Assembly: GCF_021608265.1 (NCBI RefSeq)
Contig: NZ_JAKIHP010000002.1
Location: 496,001 to 560,000 of the forward strand
From: Flavobacterium wongokense
Lineage (GTDB): Bacteria > Bacteroidota > Bacteroidia > Flavobacteriales > Flavobacteriaceae
Reading direction: 5' to 3'
Length of the DNA stretch: 64,000 bases
Made by a program: the position numbers and the translations under genes. The notes beneath the pieces are model-generated. The model made no database searches. It worked only from the letters and a program-made list of their open reading frames with translations, and was not told where the DNA came from. Positions 1 through 9,953 of the stretch are shown here, in pieces (position 1 is the first letter of the stretch; each line of letters begins with the position of its first letter).

Positions 1-3000
1 GGCGCTACGAAAGTCAATGCCAGTGGCTGGGTTGTGGGTTTGCCCGATTTTAAAAAGGCATATTTCAACCTTAACATCAAAAACCTGCAATCGAGTGCAA
101 AAGATGTTTATGCGTTTGTTCCGAAAAATACCATTCCAACCAACATTCAACTGCCGTCACAATTCAGTACCAAAGGAACTTTCAGAGGAACCATCAATAA
201 TTTCAGTACCAATATGGACTTGGCAACAAGTTCCGGAAATGCCAAAATAAAAGGTTCGTTGGATCGAAGGATTAAAAACCGTGAAAAATACAATCTTGAT
301 GCTGCATTGGATAATTTCGATTTGGGAAGGTTTTTGAAAAACGATTCTATCGGAAAGATAACGTTGAAAACGGAAATCAAAGGAACAGGCTTTAATCCGA
401 AAACAGCAAACGCTGTAGCCAATGCCACAATAATTAAGGCCAATTACAATCATTACACCTATCAAAACCTGGTTGTTGACGGGAAAATCAATAATGGGGC
501 TTTCAATGCCAATGCGTTTATCAAAGATCCCAATTTGAAATTTGACCTGGTGTCGAGCGGCAGTTTTAAGGACAAATATCCAAAAGGCGAAATTCATCTG
601 AATGTTGACATAGCCGACTTAAACAAACTCAACCTGCACGCCGGGCCTTTGAAACTGCGAGGCGAACTTGACGCCGACATACAATCGGCGGATATTGATT
701 TCCTCAACGGGAAAGCGAGCATCCATCATCTGCTGATTGCCAATGACAAAGAGCAGTTTGCTACAGATTCGATTAATGTCGTTGCGGTTGCAACAGCAGA
801 AAAAAATTCCATCACTTTGGATTCCCAATTTATGGACGCCGAATTTGTTGGAAAATACAGATTGTCGACTTTAGCGAATTCGGTAAAAAACAGCGTTTCG
901 CATTATTACAATTTAAAAGCCACTTCGAAAAACGTTCCTTATGGCCCACAACAATTGGCATTTAAGGTAAATGTAAAAAGCACTCCACTCCTACTGAAAA
1001 TAGTTCCTGCAATTAAAAGCATTGAACCTATTGCTCTCAGCGGAAGATACAATTCGGTTAATGACACGATTGTTTTGAATGGTTCGATACCGAAATTGGT
1101 TTATGGTAACAACACTATTGCGAATGGCATGATAAAAATTGACACAAAAGACGATGCCTTGGTTTATAATTTGAGTGTGGATGAAATCAGGAACAATCAG
1201 TTTCTGCTGCACCGCACCAGTTTTTCAGGAACGGCTGCCAAAGATCTTTTAGATTATACTCTGCTCGTTAAGGATTACAATAACAAAGACCGTTATTTGA
1301 TTGCCGGTAATTTAAAATCTCAGAATGGTGGCAGTGAAATTTGGCTTGACCCAAAAAAATTATTGCTGAATTATGACAACTGGAAACTTTCTGAAGACAA
1401 CCGCATCCGGATTTCCGACAGAGGGATTTATGTAACCAATTTCGATTTGAGAAAAGGCGACAGCAGTGTAATATTTGAATCCCAAAATGATGGATACAAT
1501 CCTCCGCTGGAAGTCGACTTCAGGGATTTTGAAATCAAAACCATCGCCGACATCGTTCAGATGAAAAACCTAGAAATGAATGGACTGATCAATGGAAATG
1601 TGGTGTTGAAAGACTTAATGTCAAAGGTACTTTTCACTGCCACGGTAAGCATTGATGATTTCACTTTCAAAAAAGAGCTTGTTGGAAATATCAATGTCAA
1701 TGTCGATAATTATACTGCCAATACCTATACTGCTAAAATTGAACTTACAGGACAGGAAAATCAAATGAATCTTGATGGAACCTATCAGGCTACAGCAGAC
1801 AACCTCAACATGAACCTCGATATCCAAAAGCTGAACCTAAAAAGCGTTCAGGGTTTTTCTATGGAGAATATCAAAGAAGGAACAGGTTACTTTACAGGAA
1901 ACATGAAAGTTTACGGAAATGCCGGCAACCCAAAATTAGTCGGTGATTTAAAATTCAATGAAATCGGTTTCAAAGCGACCAAACTCAATGCCAAGTTCAA
2001 ATCGATGAACGATAAATTGGTATTTACCGAGAATGCCATCCTTCTTGACAATTTTACGATTTATGATGAAAAGAACAATGATTTGGTCATCAATGGAAAA
2101 GTAGACAATACCAATTATACCAATCTTGGATTTGACTTAACTGTAGATGCTGACAATTTCAAGGCGGTAAATTCAAAAGCAAAAGACAATGATACTTTTT
2201 ATGGCGAATTGTATTTGGATAATCATTTGACCGTAAAAGGTTCTATGGACAGCCCGTATGTGGAAGGAAACATCAAGATCAATAAAGACACCAAATTTAC
2301 GGTTGTATTGCCGCAAGACGATCCATCAATAGCTGATCGTGAAGGGATTGTAGAGTTTATCGACCAGGACCAGCCTCAATTATTTACCAAAGTACCATTG
2401 GTTGAAGCCACTGCCGAAACCGAAGTAAAAGGAATCAATGCAACGGTAAATATTGAAATCGACAAAGATGCCGAAATATCAATGATTATTGATAAAGGAA
2501 ATGGCGATTACCTCAAAATGAAAGGCGAAGCGCAACTTTCAGGAGGCATTGACCCTTCGGGAAAAACTACCTTAACCGGACGTTACGCCCTTGAAGAAGG
2601 AAGTTATGAAATGAGTTTTAATTTGATAAAAAGGAAATTCGATATCAAAAAAGGAAGCTACATCCTTTGGACTGGTGAACCCACAACAGCCGACATCAAC
2701 ATTATTGCGGTTTATAAACTCCAAACGGCGCCAATCGATTTGTTAAACGACCAGCTTACAGCACTGACTCCTGAGGAACGCAATACCTACAAACAAAAAA
2801 TACCTTTTGAAACCGAGCTTAAAATGACTGGCGAATTATTGAAACCCAACATTACGTTTGACATTATCCTGCCTGAAGGAAACAATTCGGTTTCAAGCGA
2901 CATCATTACCAAAACCGAAGCCAAACTGGCACAACTGCGACAAGAACCGGACGATTTAAACAAACAGGTTTTCGCCTTGCTTTTATTGAACCGATTCATA

Positions 3001-3519
3001 GGTGAAGACCCATTCTCAAGCGAAAGTGGTGGAACTACGGCTTCATCCCTGGCACGCGAAAGCGCAAGTAAAGTATTATCGCAACAATTGAATAACCTTG
3101 CCAGCGATTTGATAAAAGGCTTTGAAGTGGATTTTGATTTGGATTCGTCAGAAGATTATACCACAGGCCAAAAAGAAAACAAAACCGATTTGAATGTTGG
3201 GCTCTCCAAGAAACTATTGAACGATCGATTGAAAGTAACTGTCGGAAGTACGTTTGGGATTGAAGGTCCTGAACAGGTAAATAAGGAAACCAATACCATT
3301 GCAGGCGACATTGCAGCCGAATATCAAATTTCAAAAGATGGACGCTACAAAGTCCGCGCCTACAGGAAAAACCTCTATCAGGTTGCCTTGCAGGGACAAG
3401 TCATTGAAACCGGAGTTGGATTCATCATTACTCTGGATTACAACAAATTCAGGGAATTATTCCATTCAAAAAAAGATACGGATAAACCAAAAAAAGCTAA
3501 AAAGAAAACAAATGATTAG
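1..3519 (+). CDS. tamB: TamB-like translocation/assembly module protein, C-terminal part (5' end outside window)
   Basis: The reading frame is open from base 1, so the start lies upstream and at least 1172 residues of the C-terminal part are present. The sequence is a long run of short beta-strands with alternating polar and hydrophobic residues, with no catalytic motif. It ends in a conserved block (about residues 850-1090) like the DUF490/TamB C-terminal domain, including GRYALEEGSYEMSFNLIKRK. TamB is an inner-membrane-anchored beta-helical protein that spans the periplasm and works with a TamA-type Omp85 barrel in outer-membrane homeostasis. The next gene is just such a barrel, and the two overlap by 8 bases, so they are translationally coupled. 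The lysine-rich tail is typical of the cytophaga-flavobacteria version. The identification rests on composition, the C-terminal block and the partner gene. Confidence 0.88.
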   Translation, partial: GATKVNASGWVVGLPDFKKAYFNLNIKNLQSSAKDVYAFVPKNTIPTNIQLPSQFSTKGTFRGTINNFSTNMDLATSSGNAKIKGSLDRRIKNREKYNLDAALDNFDLGRFLKNDSIGKITLKTEIKGTGFNPKTANAVANATIIKANYNHYTYQNLVVDGKINNGAFNANAFIKDPNLKFDLVSSGSFKDKYPKGEIHLNVDIADLNKLNLHAGPLKLRGELDADIQSADIDFLNGKASIHHLLIANDKEQFATDSINVVAVATAEKNSITLDSQFMDAEFVGKYRLSTLANSVKNSVSHYYNLKATSKNVPYGPQQLAFKVNVKSTPLLLKIVPAIKSIEPIALSGRYNSVNDTIVLNGSIPKLVYGNNTIANGMIKIDTKDDALVYNLSVDEIRNNQFLLHRTSFSGTAAKDLLDYTLLVKDYNNKDRYLIAGNLKSQNGGSEIWLDPKKLLLNYDNWKLSEDNRIRISDRGIYVTNFDLRKGDSSVIFESQNDGYNPPLEVDFRDFEIKTIADIVQMKNLEMNGLINGNVVLKDLMSKVLFTATVSIDDFTFKKELVGNINVNVDNYTANTYTAKIELTGQENQMNLDGTYQATADNLNMNLDIQKLNLKSVQGFSMENIKEGTGYFTGNMKVYGNAGNPKLVGDLKFNEIGFKATKLNAKFKSMNDKLVFTENAILLDNFTIYDEKNNDLVINGKVDNTNYTNLGFDLTVDADNFKAVNSKAKDNDTFYGELYLDNHLTVKGSMDSPYVEGNIKINKDTKFTVVLPQDDPSIADREGIVEFIDQDQPQLFTKVPLVEATAETEVKGINATVNIEIDKDAEISMIIDKGNGDYLKMKGEAQLSGGIDPSGKTTLTGRYALEEGSYEMSFNLIKRKFDIKKGSYILWTGEPTTADINIIAVYKLQTAPIDLLNDQLTALTPEERNTYKQKIPFETELKMTGELLKPNITFDIILPEGNNSVSSDIITKTEAKLAQLRQEPDDLNKQVFALLLLNRFIGEDPFSSESGGTTASSLARESASKVLSQQLNNLASDLIKGFEVDFDLDSSEDYTTGQKENKTDLNVGLSKKLLNDRLKVTVGSTFGIEGPEQVNKETNTIAGDIAAEYQISKDGRYKVRAYRKNLYQVALQGQVIETGVGFIITLDYNKFRELFHSKKDTDKPKKAKKKTND

Positions 3520-5857
3520 GAAGTTATGCTACATAGTAGTCCTGGTATTATTTGCAACCGCATGCAACTCGACAAAGTTTGTTCCGGAAGGCGACCTGCT
3601 TTATACCGGAGCAACCGTAAAAGTGGTAAAAGACAGTAATATCACAAACAAACAACGCAAGCTTTTACAAGCAAAACTCAAAGAAATTCCGCGTCCACTC
3701 CCGAACAAAAAGTTTTTGGGAGTCCGTTATAAATTATTTTTCTACAATCTTGCCGGTGAACCAAAAAAAGAAAAAGGATTTCGTCATTGGTTAAAAACGT
3801 CTCTGGGTGAAGCTCCGGTTTTATTCAGCCAAGTTGACTTGGAATACAATAGGAGTTTGCTGCAGAATTTTTCAGAAAACAATGGATACTTCAATACCCG
3901 AACCAGCGCCGATTCGACAAGGCATGGAAGACGCGCAACTGCGGAATATAAGGTAAACGCAGGAAAGCAATACAAAATCAAATCGGTGGAATTTCCATCA
4001 GATTCATCCGTAATTGGAAAAGCCGTGGCACGGACTTACAAACGTGGAAGCGATAAAACAACGGGAAGGCAGAATATCAAAGATAAAAAAGCCAAACCCG
4101 GAAGAGTAAGAAGCCTGCTTAAAGTGGGTGATCCTTACAGCCTGGACAATATCAAGCTGGAAAGAAAACGAATCGATACCCGTCTGAAGGAAAAAGGTTT
4201 TTATTATTTCAATGAAGATTATATCCTGGTTCAGGTAGACAGTACTGTTGGAAAATATGAAGTTGATTTAAAGGTAAAAGTAAAAGACGAAGCACCTGTT
4301 GCAGCCAAGACACCTTATAAAATCAATCGGATTATCATTTACCCAAATTATTCGATTAATAATGATACGATGAAGACTTATGAAAAATACAAAGACCTCA
4401 GAATCATTGGCAACGATGGTTTGTTTAAACCTCGTGTTTGGGACAGGACATTGTATTTTAAAAGAAATGATTTGTACAACAGGACCAACCATAACCTTAC
4501 CTTAAACCGATTGGTAAACCTTGGGACATTTAAGTTTGTAAAAAACCAGTTCAAGGAATCGGATACGATTGGAAATTACCTTGATGCTTATTACTATTTA
4601 ACACCTCTGGAACGGAAATCAATCCGTGTTGAAATATTGGCTAAAACCAATTCGGCGAATTATACCGGTAGCGAATTAAAGATAAACTGGAGCAACCGCA
4701 ATACTTTCCACGGTGCTGAATTATTGACTATTTCTACATTTGGCGGTGTCGAAGTACAATTGGGAGGCAAAAATAATGGCTTTAATGTTTTCCGTTATGG
4801 TGGTGAAGCCAGCTTAACATGGCCACGATTCATTTCTCCGTTCAGGCTCAAATCGTCGAGCGGATTTGTTCCGCGGACCAATGCAACAATTGGCTACGAA
4901 TTCCAAAACAGGATGAAACTGTATTCGCTGCAAACCTTCAAAGGCTCGTTTGGTTATGGCTGGAAAGAAGACGTTCGCAAGGAACATCAATTGAACATCA
5001 CGGAAATCAGCTACGTAAGGCCTCAAAATGTGACCGATTTGTATCAGGAGCAGGTTGATTTGAACCCGTCATTAAAACACGTAATTGAAAAGCAACTGAT
5101 TTTCGGGCCAACTTATTATTTTACCTATACGAATGAAATGAATCAGAGAAGGAAAAACACCTTCTATTACAAAGGCGGAATCGATTTGTCGGGAAATATA
5201 GCTGGCTTGGTTACCGGTGCTGATATCAAAAAAGGAGATACGATTAAGATTTTTGACATTGCATTCAGCCAGTTTGTCAAAATCCAAAATGAATTCAAAC
5301 ACACCTATAAATTCAATAAAACATCATTGCTTAAAAGCCGAATCATAATCGGAGCTGCCTTTGCTTATGGTAATTCAGACGAGATTCCGTTTAGTAAACA
5401 ATTCTTCATTGGCGGAACCAACAGCCTTCGCGCTTTCCGCTCAAGGTCATTGGGTCCCGGAAGTTATGATGGTTCCAACGAAGTGAGCGAATTTATTCCC
5501 GACCAATCGGGTGACGTGAAATTGGAATTCAATACCGAATACAGAACTGACATCTATAAATTTATAAAGGGCGCCCTATTCCTCGATGCGGGAAATATTT
5601 GGCTTATCAATAAGGATATAGACAAACCGGGTTCCCAATTTACCAAAGATTTTATGAAGGATATCGCTGTGGGCATTGGCGCGGGGCTTCGTTTTGATTT
5701 CAGCTTTTTGGTACTGCGCACCGATTTGGCATTCCCAATACGAAAACCTTTTCTTCCCAACGGGCAACGCTGGGTACTTGATGAAGTCAACTTTGGCAGC
5801 GGTTCCTGGCGTAAATCAAACCTATTGTTCAATCTGGCAATTGGGTACCCGTTTTAG
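3512..5857 (+). CDS. tamL: TamL: lipoprotein Omp85-family outer-membrane barrel, partner of TamB
   Basis: A 781-residue protein. The open frame extends further upstream inside tamB, but I start it at ATG 3512 because that gives a clean lipoprotein signal: MIRKLCYIVVLVLFATAC, with a lipobox ending at Cys18. POTRA-like segments follow (about residues 30-370), then a 16-strand-type bacterial surface antigen barrel. The barrel contains the Omp85 hallmark FFIGGTNSLRAFRSRSLGPG, with the RxFR core, and the protein ends in a C-terminal aromatic strand (LLFNLAIGYPF). Omp85 proteins with a lipid anchor that pair with TamB are the TamL variant known from Bacteroidota. The start overlaps the tamB stop, which supports joint expression. 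The stop directly abuts the stop of the convergent porin gene, leaving no intergenic terminator. Confidence 0.9.
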   Translation: MIRKLCYIVVLVLFATACNSTKFVPEGDLLYTGATVKVVKDSNITNKQRKLLQAKLKEIPRPLPNKKFLGVRYKLFFYNLAGEPKKEKGFRHWLKTSLGEAPVLFSQVDLEYNRSLLQNFSENNGYFNTRTSADSTRHGRRATAEYKVNAGKQYKIKSVEFPSDSSVIGKAVARTYKRGSDKTTGRQNIKDKKAKPGRVRSLLKVGDPYSLDNIKLERKRIDTRLKEKGFYYFNEDYILVQVDSTVGKYEVDLKVKVKDEAPVAAKTPYKINRIIIYPNYSINNDTMKTYEKYKDLRIIGNDGLFKPRVWDRTLYFKRNDLYNRTNHNLTLNRLVNLGTFKFVKNQFKESDTIGNYLDAYYYLTPLERKSIRVEILAKTNSANYTGSELKINWSNRNTFHGAELLTISTFGGVEVQLGGKNNGFNVFRYGGEASLTWPRFISPFRLKSSSGFVPRTNATIGYEFQNRMKLYSLQTFKGSFGYGWKEDVRKEHQLNITEISYVRPQNVTDLYQEQVDLNPSLKHVIEKQLIFGPTYYFTYTNEMNQRRKNTFYYKGGIDLSGNIAGLVTGADIKKGDTIKIFDIAFSQFVKIQNEFKHTYKFNKTSLLKSRIIIGAAFAYGNSDEIPFSKQFFIGGTNSLRAFRSRSLGPGSYDGSNEVSEFIPDQSGDVKLEFNTEYRTDIYKFIKGALFLDAGNIWLINKDIDKPGSQFTKDFMKDIAVGIGAGLRFDFSFLVLRTDLAFPIRKPFLPNGQRWVLDEVNFGSGSWRKSNLLFNLAIGYPF

Positions 5858-7222
5858 TTATATCCTAAACAAAATTGCAAAAACAATCCTATTTTCCATT
5901 TTTACCAAATCGGGTTTCCAGTCAGATGGCAATGGTGTTGTAGTATAACCTGATGGCGAAGTTACGCCGCCACTTCCTGCAAAGTAAGGAACACTTGATT
6001 CCCTGTGGACAAATTCCACCCTAAAGGTAATGCTTTGGTTGGGCATGAAATCGAAATTGGTTGAACAATCCCAGCCTTCAAATTGGTCGCCTGGATTTGC
6101 TGTAAACGGATGTGTTCCTGCAGGTTGTGTAGGATTATTGGGATTTGGAAGCGGGCTCGCATCGCCTGTTGGATATAAAACCAAGTACCTTCCGGGATTT
6201 TTCATGACTCCACCACCTATTGTCCACGCCATTTTATCCTTATTGAACCAAATACGGTTGTAGATCATTCCGCTAAGGAAATATTGTGACGGTTTTTGAG
6301 CATTGCCATTAAATCCTGCTACTCCATCGCCATTTTCAAATCCAACATCGAAAGTTGAAGAAAAAGCCGCTTTGCTGATTCCCTTTGATTTGGGCTGGTT
6401 AAAATAGCGTACCAATAAACTATTGTCCGAGTGAAAGCGGATCCTGTTCTTTAAACCTGCTGCATCAGTTCCGTAATAATCATTCGTCAACAATTTTACC
6501 GCTTCATTGGGGCACCAGGTTAGGTTTCCTCCTATTCCCGGCATGCTGTTGAACTTACCATAACTTTGCCAGCCGTTAATCAGCCAGCCTTCAATTTTTA
6601 AGGTTTTGGTTGGAAAAATCTGTACACGCAGACCATTGAAAAACCAAGGAGTGTTATCTGAAGTAAACGAAGCCTGGTATTCCCAGTTCTCAACCTGGTA
6701 ATAAGAGTTCAAACCAATATATGACATGAACATTCCGGCATCTACATTGATTCCGTACCATTTATTAAAGTGGTAACCAGCATAGGCTTCAGACAAATAA
6801 CGATAGACATTATCTAATTGATACTGACCTCTATAAACACTATAATCATTGCGCGGAATTACAGTAGAACGCGTTCCAAACTGCATCATGATTTTCCCGC
6901 GGGCACCTTCATAATAGAAATCGCCACCAATATTGGCACTCGAAACCTGCATTTCATTGTTGCGTGCCAAAGCGGTTGAACCTACTACCGTATTATCAAT
7001 TGGGTTGTTGAACGAATGCGTATAATTCGCATCAATCATAACGCTTCCTGTAAAATATTTACCTGATAAAACCGGTGGTTTTGTCCTTCTGTCGGAACCA
7101 TTCTGCCAGGACATGTCCATTCCTTCAAATGGAATTTTTTCCTTTAAAGTATCCTGAACTGTATTTTGTGCAAAACCTGTCATACAACTAAGCATTGCGA
7201 TTGTTGAGATTATTTTATTCAT
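5858..7222 (-). CDS. Outer-membrane beta-barrel protein (putative porin, OmpL/BBP2-like)
   Basis: A 454-residue protein with a signal peptide (MNKIISTIAMLSCMTGFAQ) followed by a chain of amphipathic strands rich in Tyr, Trp, Asn and Gly. It includes IDANYTHSFNNP and the repeated long strands of a putative beta-barrel porin-2 type protein, and it ends in a strand finishing with a hydrophobic residue (RIVFAILFRI). It starts 4 bases after the kup stop codon, so it is the last gene of the kdpD'-kdpE-kup operon. My recollection is that similar barrels follow kdpC in Bacteroidota kdp operons, which suggests passage of K+ across the outer membrane. That role is inferred from context; the barrel itself is well supported. 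Confidence 0.8.
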   Translation of the reverse strand: MNKIISTIAMLSCMTGFAQNTVQDTLKEKIPFEGMDMSWQNGSDRRTKPPVLSGKYFTGSVMIDANYTHSFNNPIDNTVVGSTALARNNEMQVSSANIGGDFYYEGARGKIMMQFGTRSTVIPRNDYSVYRGQYQLDNVYRYLSEAYAGYHFNKWYGINVDAGMFMSYIGLNSYYQVENWEYQASFTSDNTPWFFNGLRVQIFPTKTLKIEGWLINGWQSYGKFNSMPGIGGNLTWCPNEAVKLLTNDYYGTDAAGLKNRIRFHSDNSLLVRYFNQPKSKGISKAAFSSTFDVGFENGDGVAGFNGNAQKPSQYFLSGMIYNRIWFNKDKMAWTIGGGVMKNPGRYLVLYPTGDASPLPNPNNPTQPAGTHPFTANPGDQFEGWDCSTNFDFMPNQSITFRVEFVHRESSVPYFAGSGGVTSPSGYTTTPLPSDWKPDLVKMENRIVFAILFRI

Positions 7223-7226
7223 GATC

Positions 7227-9170
7227 TTAAATTGTTTTTCTTTCTAATTGTAATTTGGAAATCGGTTGATATACTATTGGGACGTTTTCTATTTCGACAT
7301 CGCTTTTGTCCAGGCCAAATGCTTTTTCATCTGACAATGACAATCCTTTGAGCCAGTAATAGGAATGTAACAGTAAGGCGTCTTTGGTGCCAAAATCATT
7401 TTCGACGGAAATGAATTTTTCGATGATGATGAATTTGAAATCAGGTTCTGTATTATACTTGGTCGAACCGTCAGGCCTGATGTGCAGTTTCAGTTCTTTT
7501 TTGTTAACCAAATCCTGGACAATTTTCTTGAAATACAATTCAACTTTTGGCTGCACCCGAAAACCTATATTCAGTACAATCTTGATGACTTTATCGTCTA
7601 ACAATTCGATGACTTCGTAGTTGAGTGTGAAAGGCTCATTGGTTCGGTTGATATGGAAAAACCAATAAATATCAGCACGCTTGGGTTGTTTGGAAAATAT
7701 CGATTTGATGATTTTCTCTTCAATTTCATAGGTCTTATCCGCTTTGGACAGGTAAATGAGATGCGTAGCATATTTCGGAATCGCATCGTCTTCGCTTAAT
7801 TCCTTAAGCATTGGGATTTGTTCCGTCAGGTTGGAAAACTTCAGGAAGCGGTTGTTAATTTTTCGGGAATAATACCAAACATACATCACCAAAAAGATGA
7901 ACAGTTCAAAAAACAAAAACATCCATCGTTCCTTTATTTTAGAGACATTAGCAATGAAAAAGGAAACTTCAATAATCGAAAAAACGATTAGGATTAAGGT
8001 CACCCAGCCTTTGTTTACTTTTTTGATAAAGACCAGATAATACATCAGCAAAAGCGTGGTCATCATCATGGCAATCGTAATCGAGAATCCATAAGCTGCT
8101 TCCATGTGCGTAGAGTTTTTGAAATACAATATCATTAGTATGCAACCAATCCACAGTATGGTGTTCACTGACGGAATATAGATTTGCCCTTTTAGATTCG
8201 TTGGATTTTTGAGTTTGACCCTTGGCCAGAAGTTGAGCGAAATCGCTTCATTTATCAAAGTGAATGAACCGCTGATTAGTGCCTGCGATGCAATGATTGT
8301 GGCCAATGTAGCTATAATGATCCCGATGAGTAGAAACCATTGTGGCATGATTTGGTAAAACGGATTTCGGTCGCCAAGCAATGGATTTTGCTGATTCATC
8401 AGCCAGGAAGCCTGGCCCAAATAATTAACAACCAAACATATTTTTACAAAAACCCAGCTAATCCGAATATTCTTTTTCCCGCAATGCCCTAAGTCGGAAT
8501 ACAATGCTTCAGCTCCGGTTGTGCAAAGAAAGACTGCACCAAGCAGCCAGAATCCGTGTGGGTATTCGACCAGCAATTGGTAGGCGTATATCGGATTTAA
8601 TGCTTTTAGGATGTTGGGGTGGTGTAAAATTTGGGAAAAACCTAAAACAAACAGCATCGAAAACCAAACCACCATTGCCGGTCCAAAGATGAACCCTACT
8701 TTCTGTGTCCCAAAACGCTGGAAAAGGAAGATTCCTGAGAGAATTGCAATTACAATCGGAATCGTTGGAATATCGGGAATGATGACTTCCAAACCTTCAA
8801 CAGCAGAAGCTACAGAAATGGGAGGTGTGATGATTCCGTCTGCCAACAGAGTGGTTGCACCAAGAATTGTTGGAATTACCAGTTTCCCTTTTCCAAAACG
8901 TTTGACTAAGGCATAAAGCGAAAAGACTCCGCCTTCGCCATGATTATCTGCTGAAAGTGTCAGGAAAATGTATTTGAAAGTCGTTTGAAAAGTCAGCGTC
9001 CAAAAAACACAGGAAACTCCGCCATAGACCAATAATTCGGAAATGGGCCTGTCTCCAATAATGGCTTTCATAACGTACAACGGACTGGTACCAATGTCTC
9101 CATAGATGATTCCGAGTGCGACGAGAAGCGTTACCGCGGTTACTTTTTGATGTGTGGAAAGAGAATTCAT
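7227..9170 (-). CDS. kup: Kup/Trk-family potassium uptake permease
   Basis: A 647-residue integral membrane protein. The N-terminus carries the Kup signature GIIYGDIGTSPLYVMKA, followed by about 12 hydrophobic helices and a cytoplasmic tail of about 200 residues, a normal length for the KUP/HAK/KT family (H+-coupled K+ uptake). The open frame extends 22 codons upstream, but ATG 9170 (MNSLSTHQKV) places the first helix correctly and leaves 96 bases after kdpE. The gene sits between the response regulator gene and the outer-membrane barrel, so the operon couples sensing with transport across both membranes. Kup proteins are usually constitutive, so a linked two-component system is unusual. Confidence 0.93.
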   Translation of the reverse strand: MNSLSTHQKVTAVTLLVALGIIYGDIGTSPLYVMKAIIGDRPISELLVYGGVSCVFWTLTFQTTFKYIFLTLSADNHGEGGVFSLYALVKRFGKGKLVIPTILGATTLLADGIITPPISVASAVEGLEVIIPDIPTIPIVIAILSGIFLFQRFGTQKVGFIFGPAMVVWFSMLFVLGFSQILHHPNILKALNPIYAYQLLVEYPHGFWLLGAVFLCTTGAEALYSDLGHCGKKNIRISWVFVKICLVVNYLGQASWLMNQQNPLLGDRNPFYQIMPQWFLLIGIIIATLATIIASQALISGSFTLINEAISLNFWPRVKLKNPTNLKGQIYIPSVNTILWIGCILMILYFKNSTHMEAAYGFSITIAMMMTTLLLMYYLVFIKKVNKGWVTLILIVFSIIEVSFFIANVSKIKERWMFLFFELFIFLVMYVWYYSRKINNRFLKFSNLTEQIPMLKELSEDDAIPKYATHLIYLSKADKTYEIEEKIIKSIFSKQPKRADIYWFFHINRTNEPFTLNYEVIELLDDKVIKIVLNIGFRVQPKVELYFKKIVQDLVNKKELKLHIRPDGSTKYNTEPDFKFIIIEKFISVENDFGTKDALLLHSYYWLKGLSLSDEKAFGLDKSDVEIENVPIVYQPISKLQLERKTI

Positions 9171-9266
9171 AAGTAAGGTATTTAGAAAAAATTTGACATG
9201 AGTTGTCCCTGATGGTATTCTACAGAGAATCCACAAAGAGATTTTAAACGAAATGTGATTTAGATT

Positions 9267-9953
9267 TTAACCCGAATTAAAACGGTAGCCAACACCCGAT
9301 TCGGTGATTATATATTTAGGAAGGTTGGGATCATCTTCGATTTTTTTCCGGAGCTGTGCTACAAAAACCCTCAAATATTGGGTTTGTTCTGCATAAGCAT
9401 TTCCCCAAATTTCCTTTAGGATGTATTGATGCGTCAGTACGCGCCCATCATTTTTGAGCAGTAAGGTAAATAGATTGTATTCAGTTGCGGTTAGTTTTAA
9501 GACTTCCTCATTTAGTTTGATGATTCTCGAAGCAAAATCAACCGTAATATTTCCAAAAGCAATGATCGGTTCCTGGTTTTGATTGAAACTGCCACGCAAA
9601 GCTGTCCTTATTCGGGCTAAAAGTTCCTGTGTCCTAAAAGGTTTAGTCAGATAGTCATTGGCACCATTATCCAATGCTTTTACTATTTCCTCTTCGGTGC
9701 TTTTTACTGATAGAATGATGATGGGATTTTGATACCAATCGCGTAATTTCTTCAATATTTCCTGACCGTCTTCATCGGGCAAACCCAAATCCAACAGGAT
9801 CAAATCGGGTTGATGGCTCGCCGCCATTGTGATTCCCTCTTTACCGTTGACTGCAAACAGCAATTTATACCCATTTGCTTCAAGCGTAATTTCGAGAAGC
9901 TTCCTGATTTGGCTTTCGTCGTCAATGACTAATATGGAATAACTATTGCTCAT
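9267..9953 (-). CDS. kdpE: KdpE-like OmpR-family response regulator
   Basis: A 228-residue protein. The receiver domain (residues 5-120) has the acidic pair DD11-12, the phosphoacceptor Asp55 in LILLDLGLPDEDG and the conserved Lys near residue 105 (DYLTKPF). A winged-helix DNA-binding domain follows (about 130-226), with GVGYRF at the end as in OmpR/KdpE proteins. It overlaps the end of the sensor gene by 11 bases, so the two are co-translated. It probably regulates its own operon (kup and the porin) and perhaps a kdpFABC operon elsewhere. The KdpE name rests on receiver similarity, the KdpD-type partner and the potassium context. Confidence 0.85.
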   Translation of the reverse strand: MSNSYSILVIDDESQIRKLLEITLEANGYKLLFAVNGKEGITMAASHQPDLILLDLGLPDEDGQEILKKLRDWYQNPIIILSVKSTEEEIVKALDNGANDYLTKPFRTQELLARIRTALRGSFNQNQEPIIAFGNITVDFASRIIKLNEEVLKLTATEYNLFTLLLKNDGRVLTHQYILKEIWGNAYAEQTQYLRVFVAQLRKKIEDDPNLPKYIITESGVGYRFNSG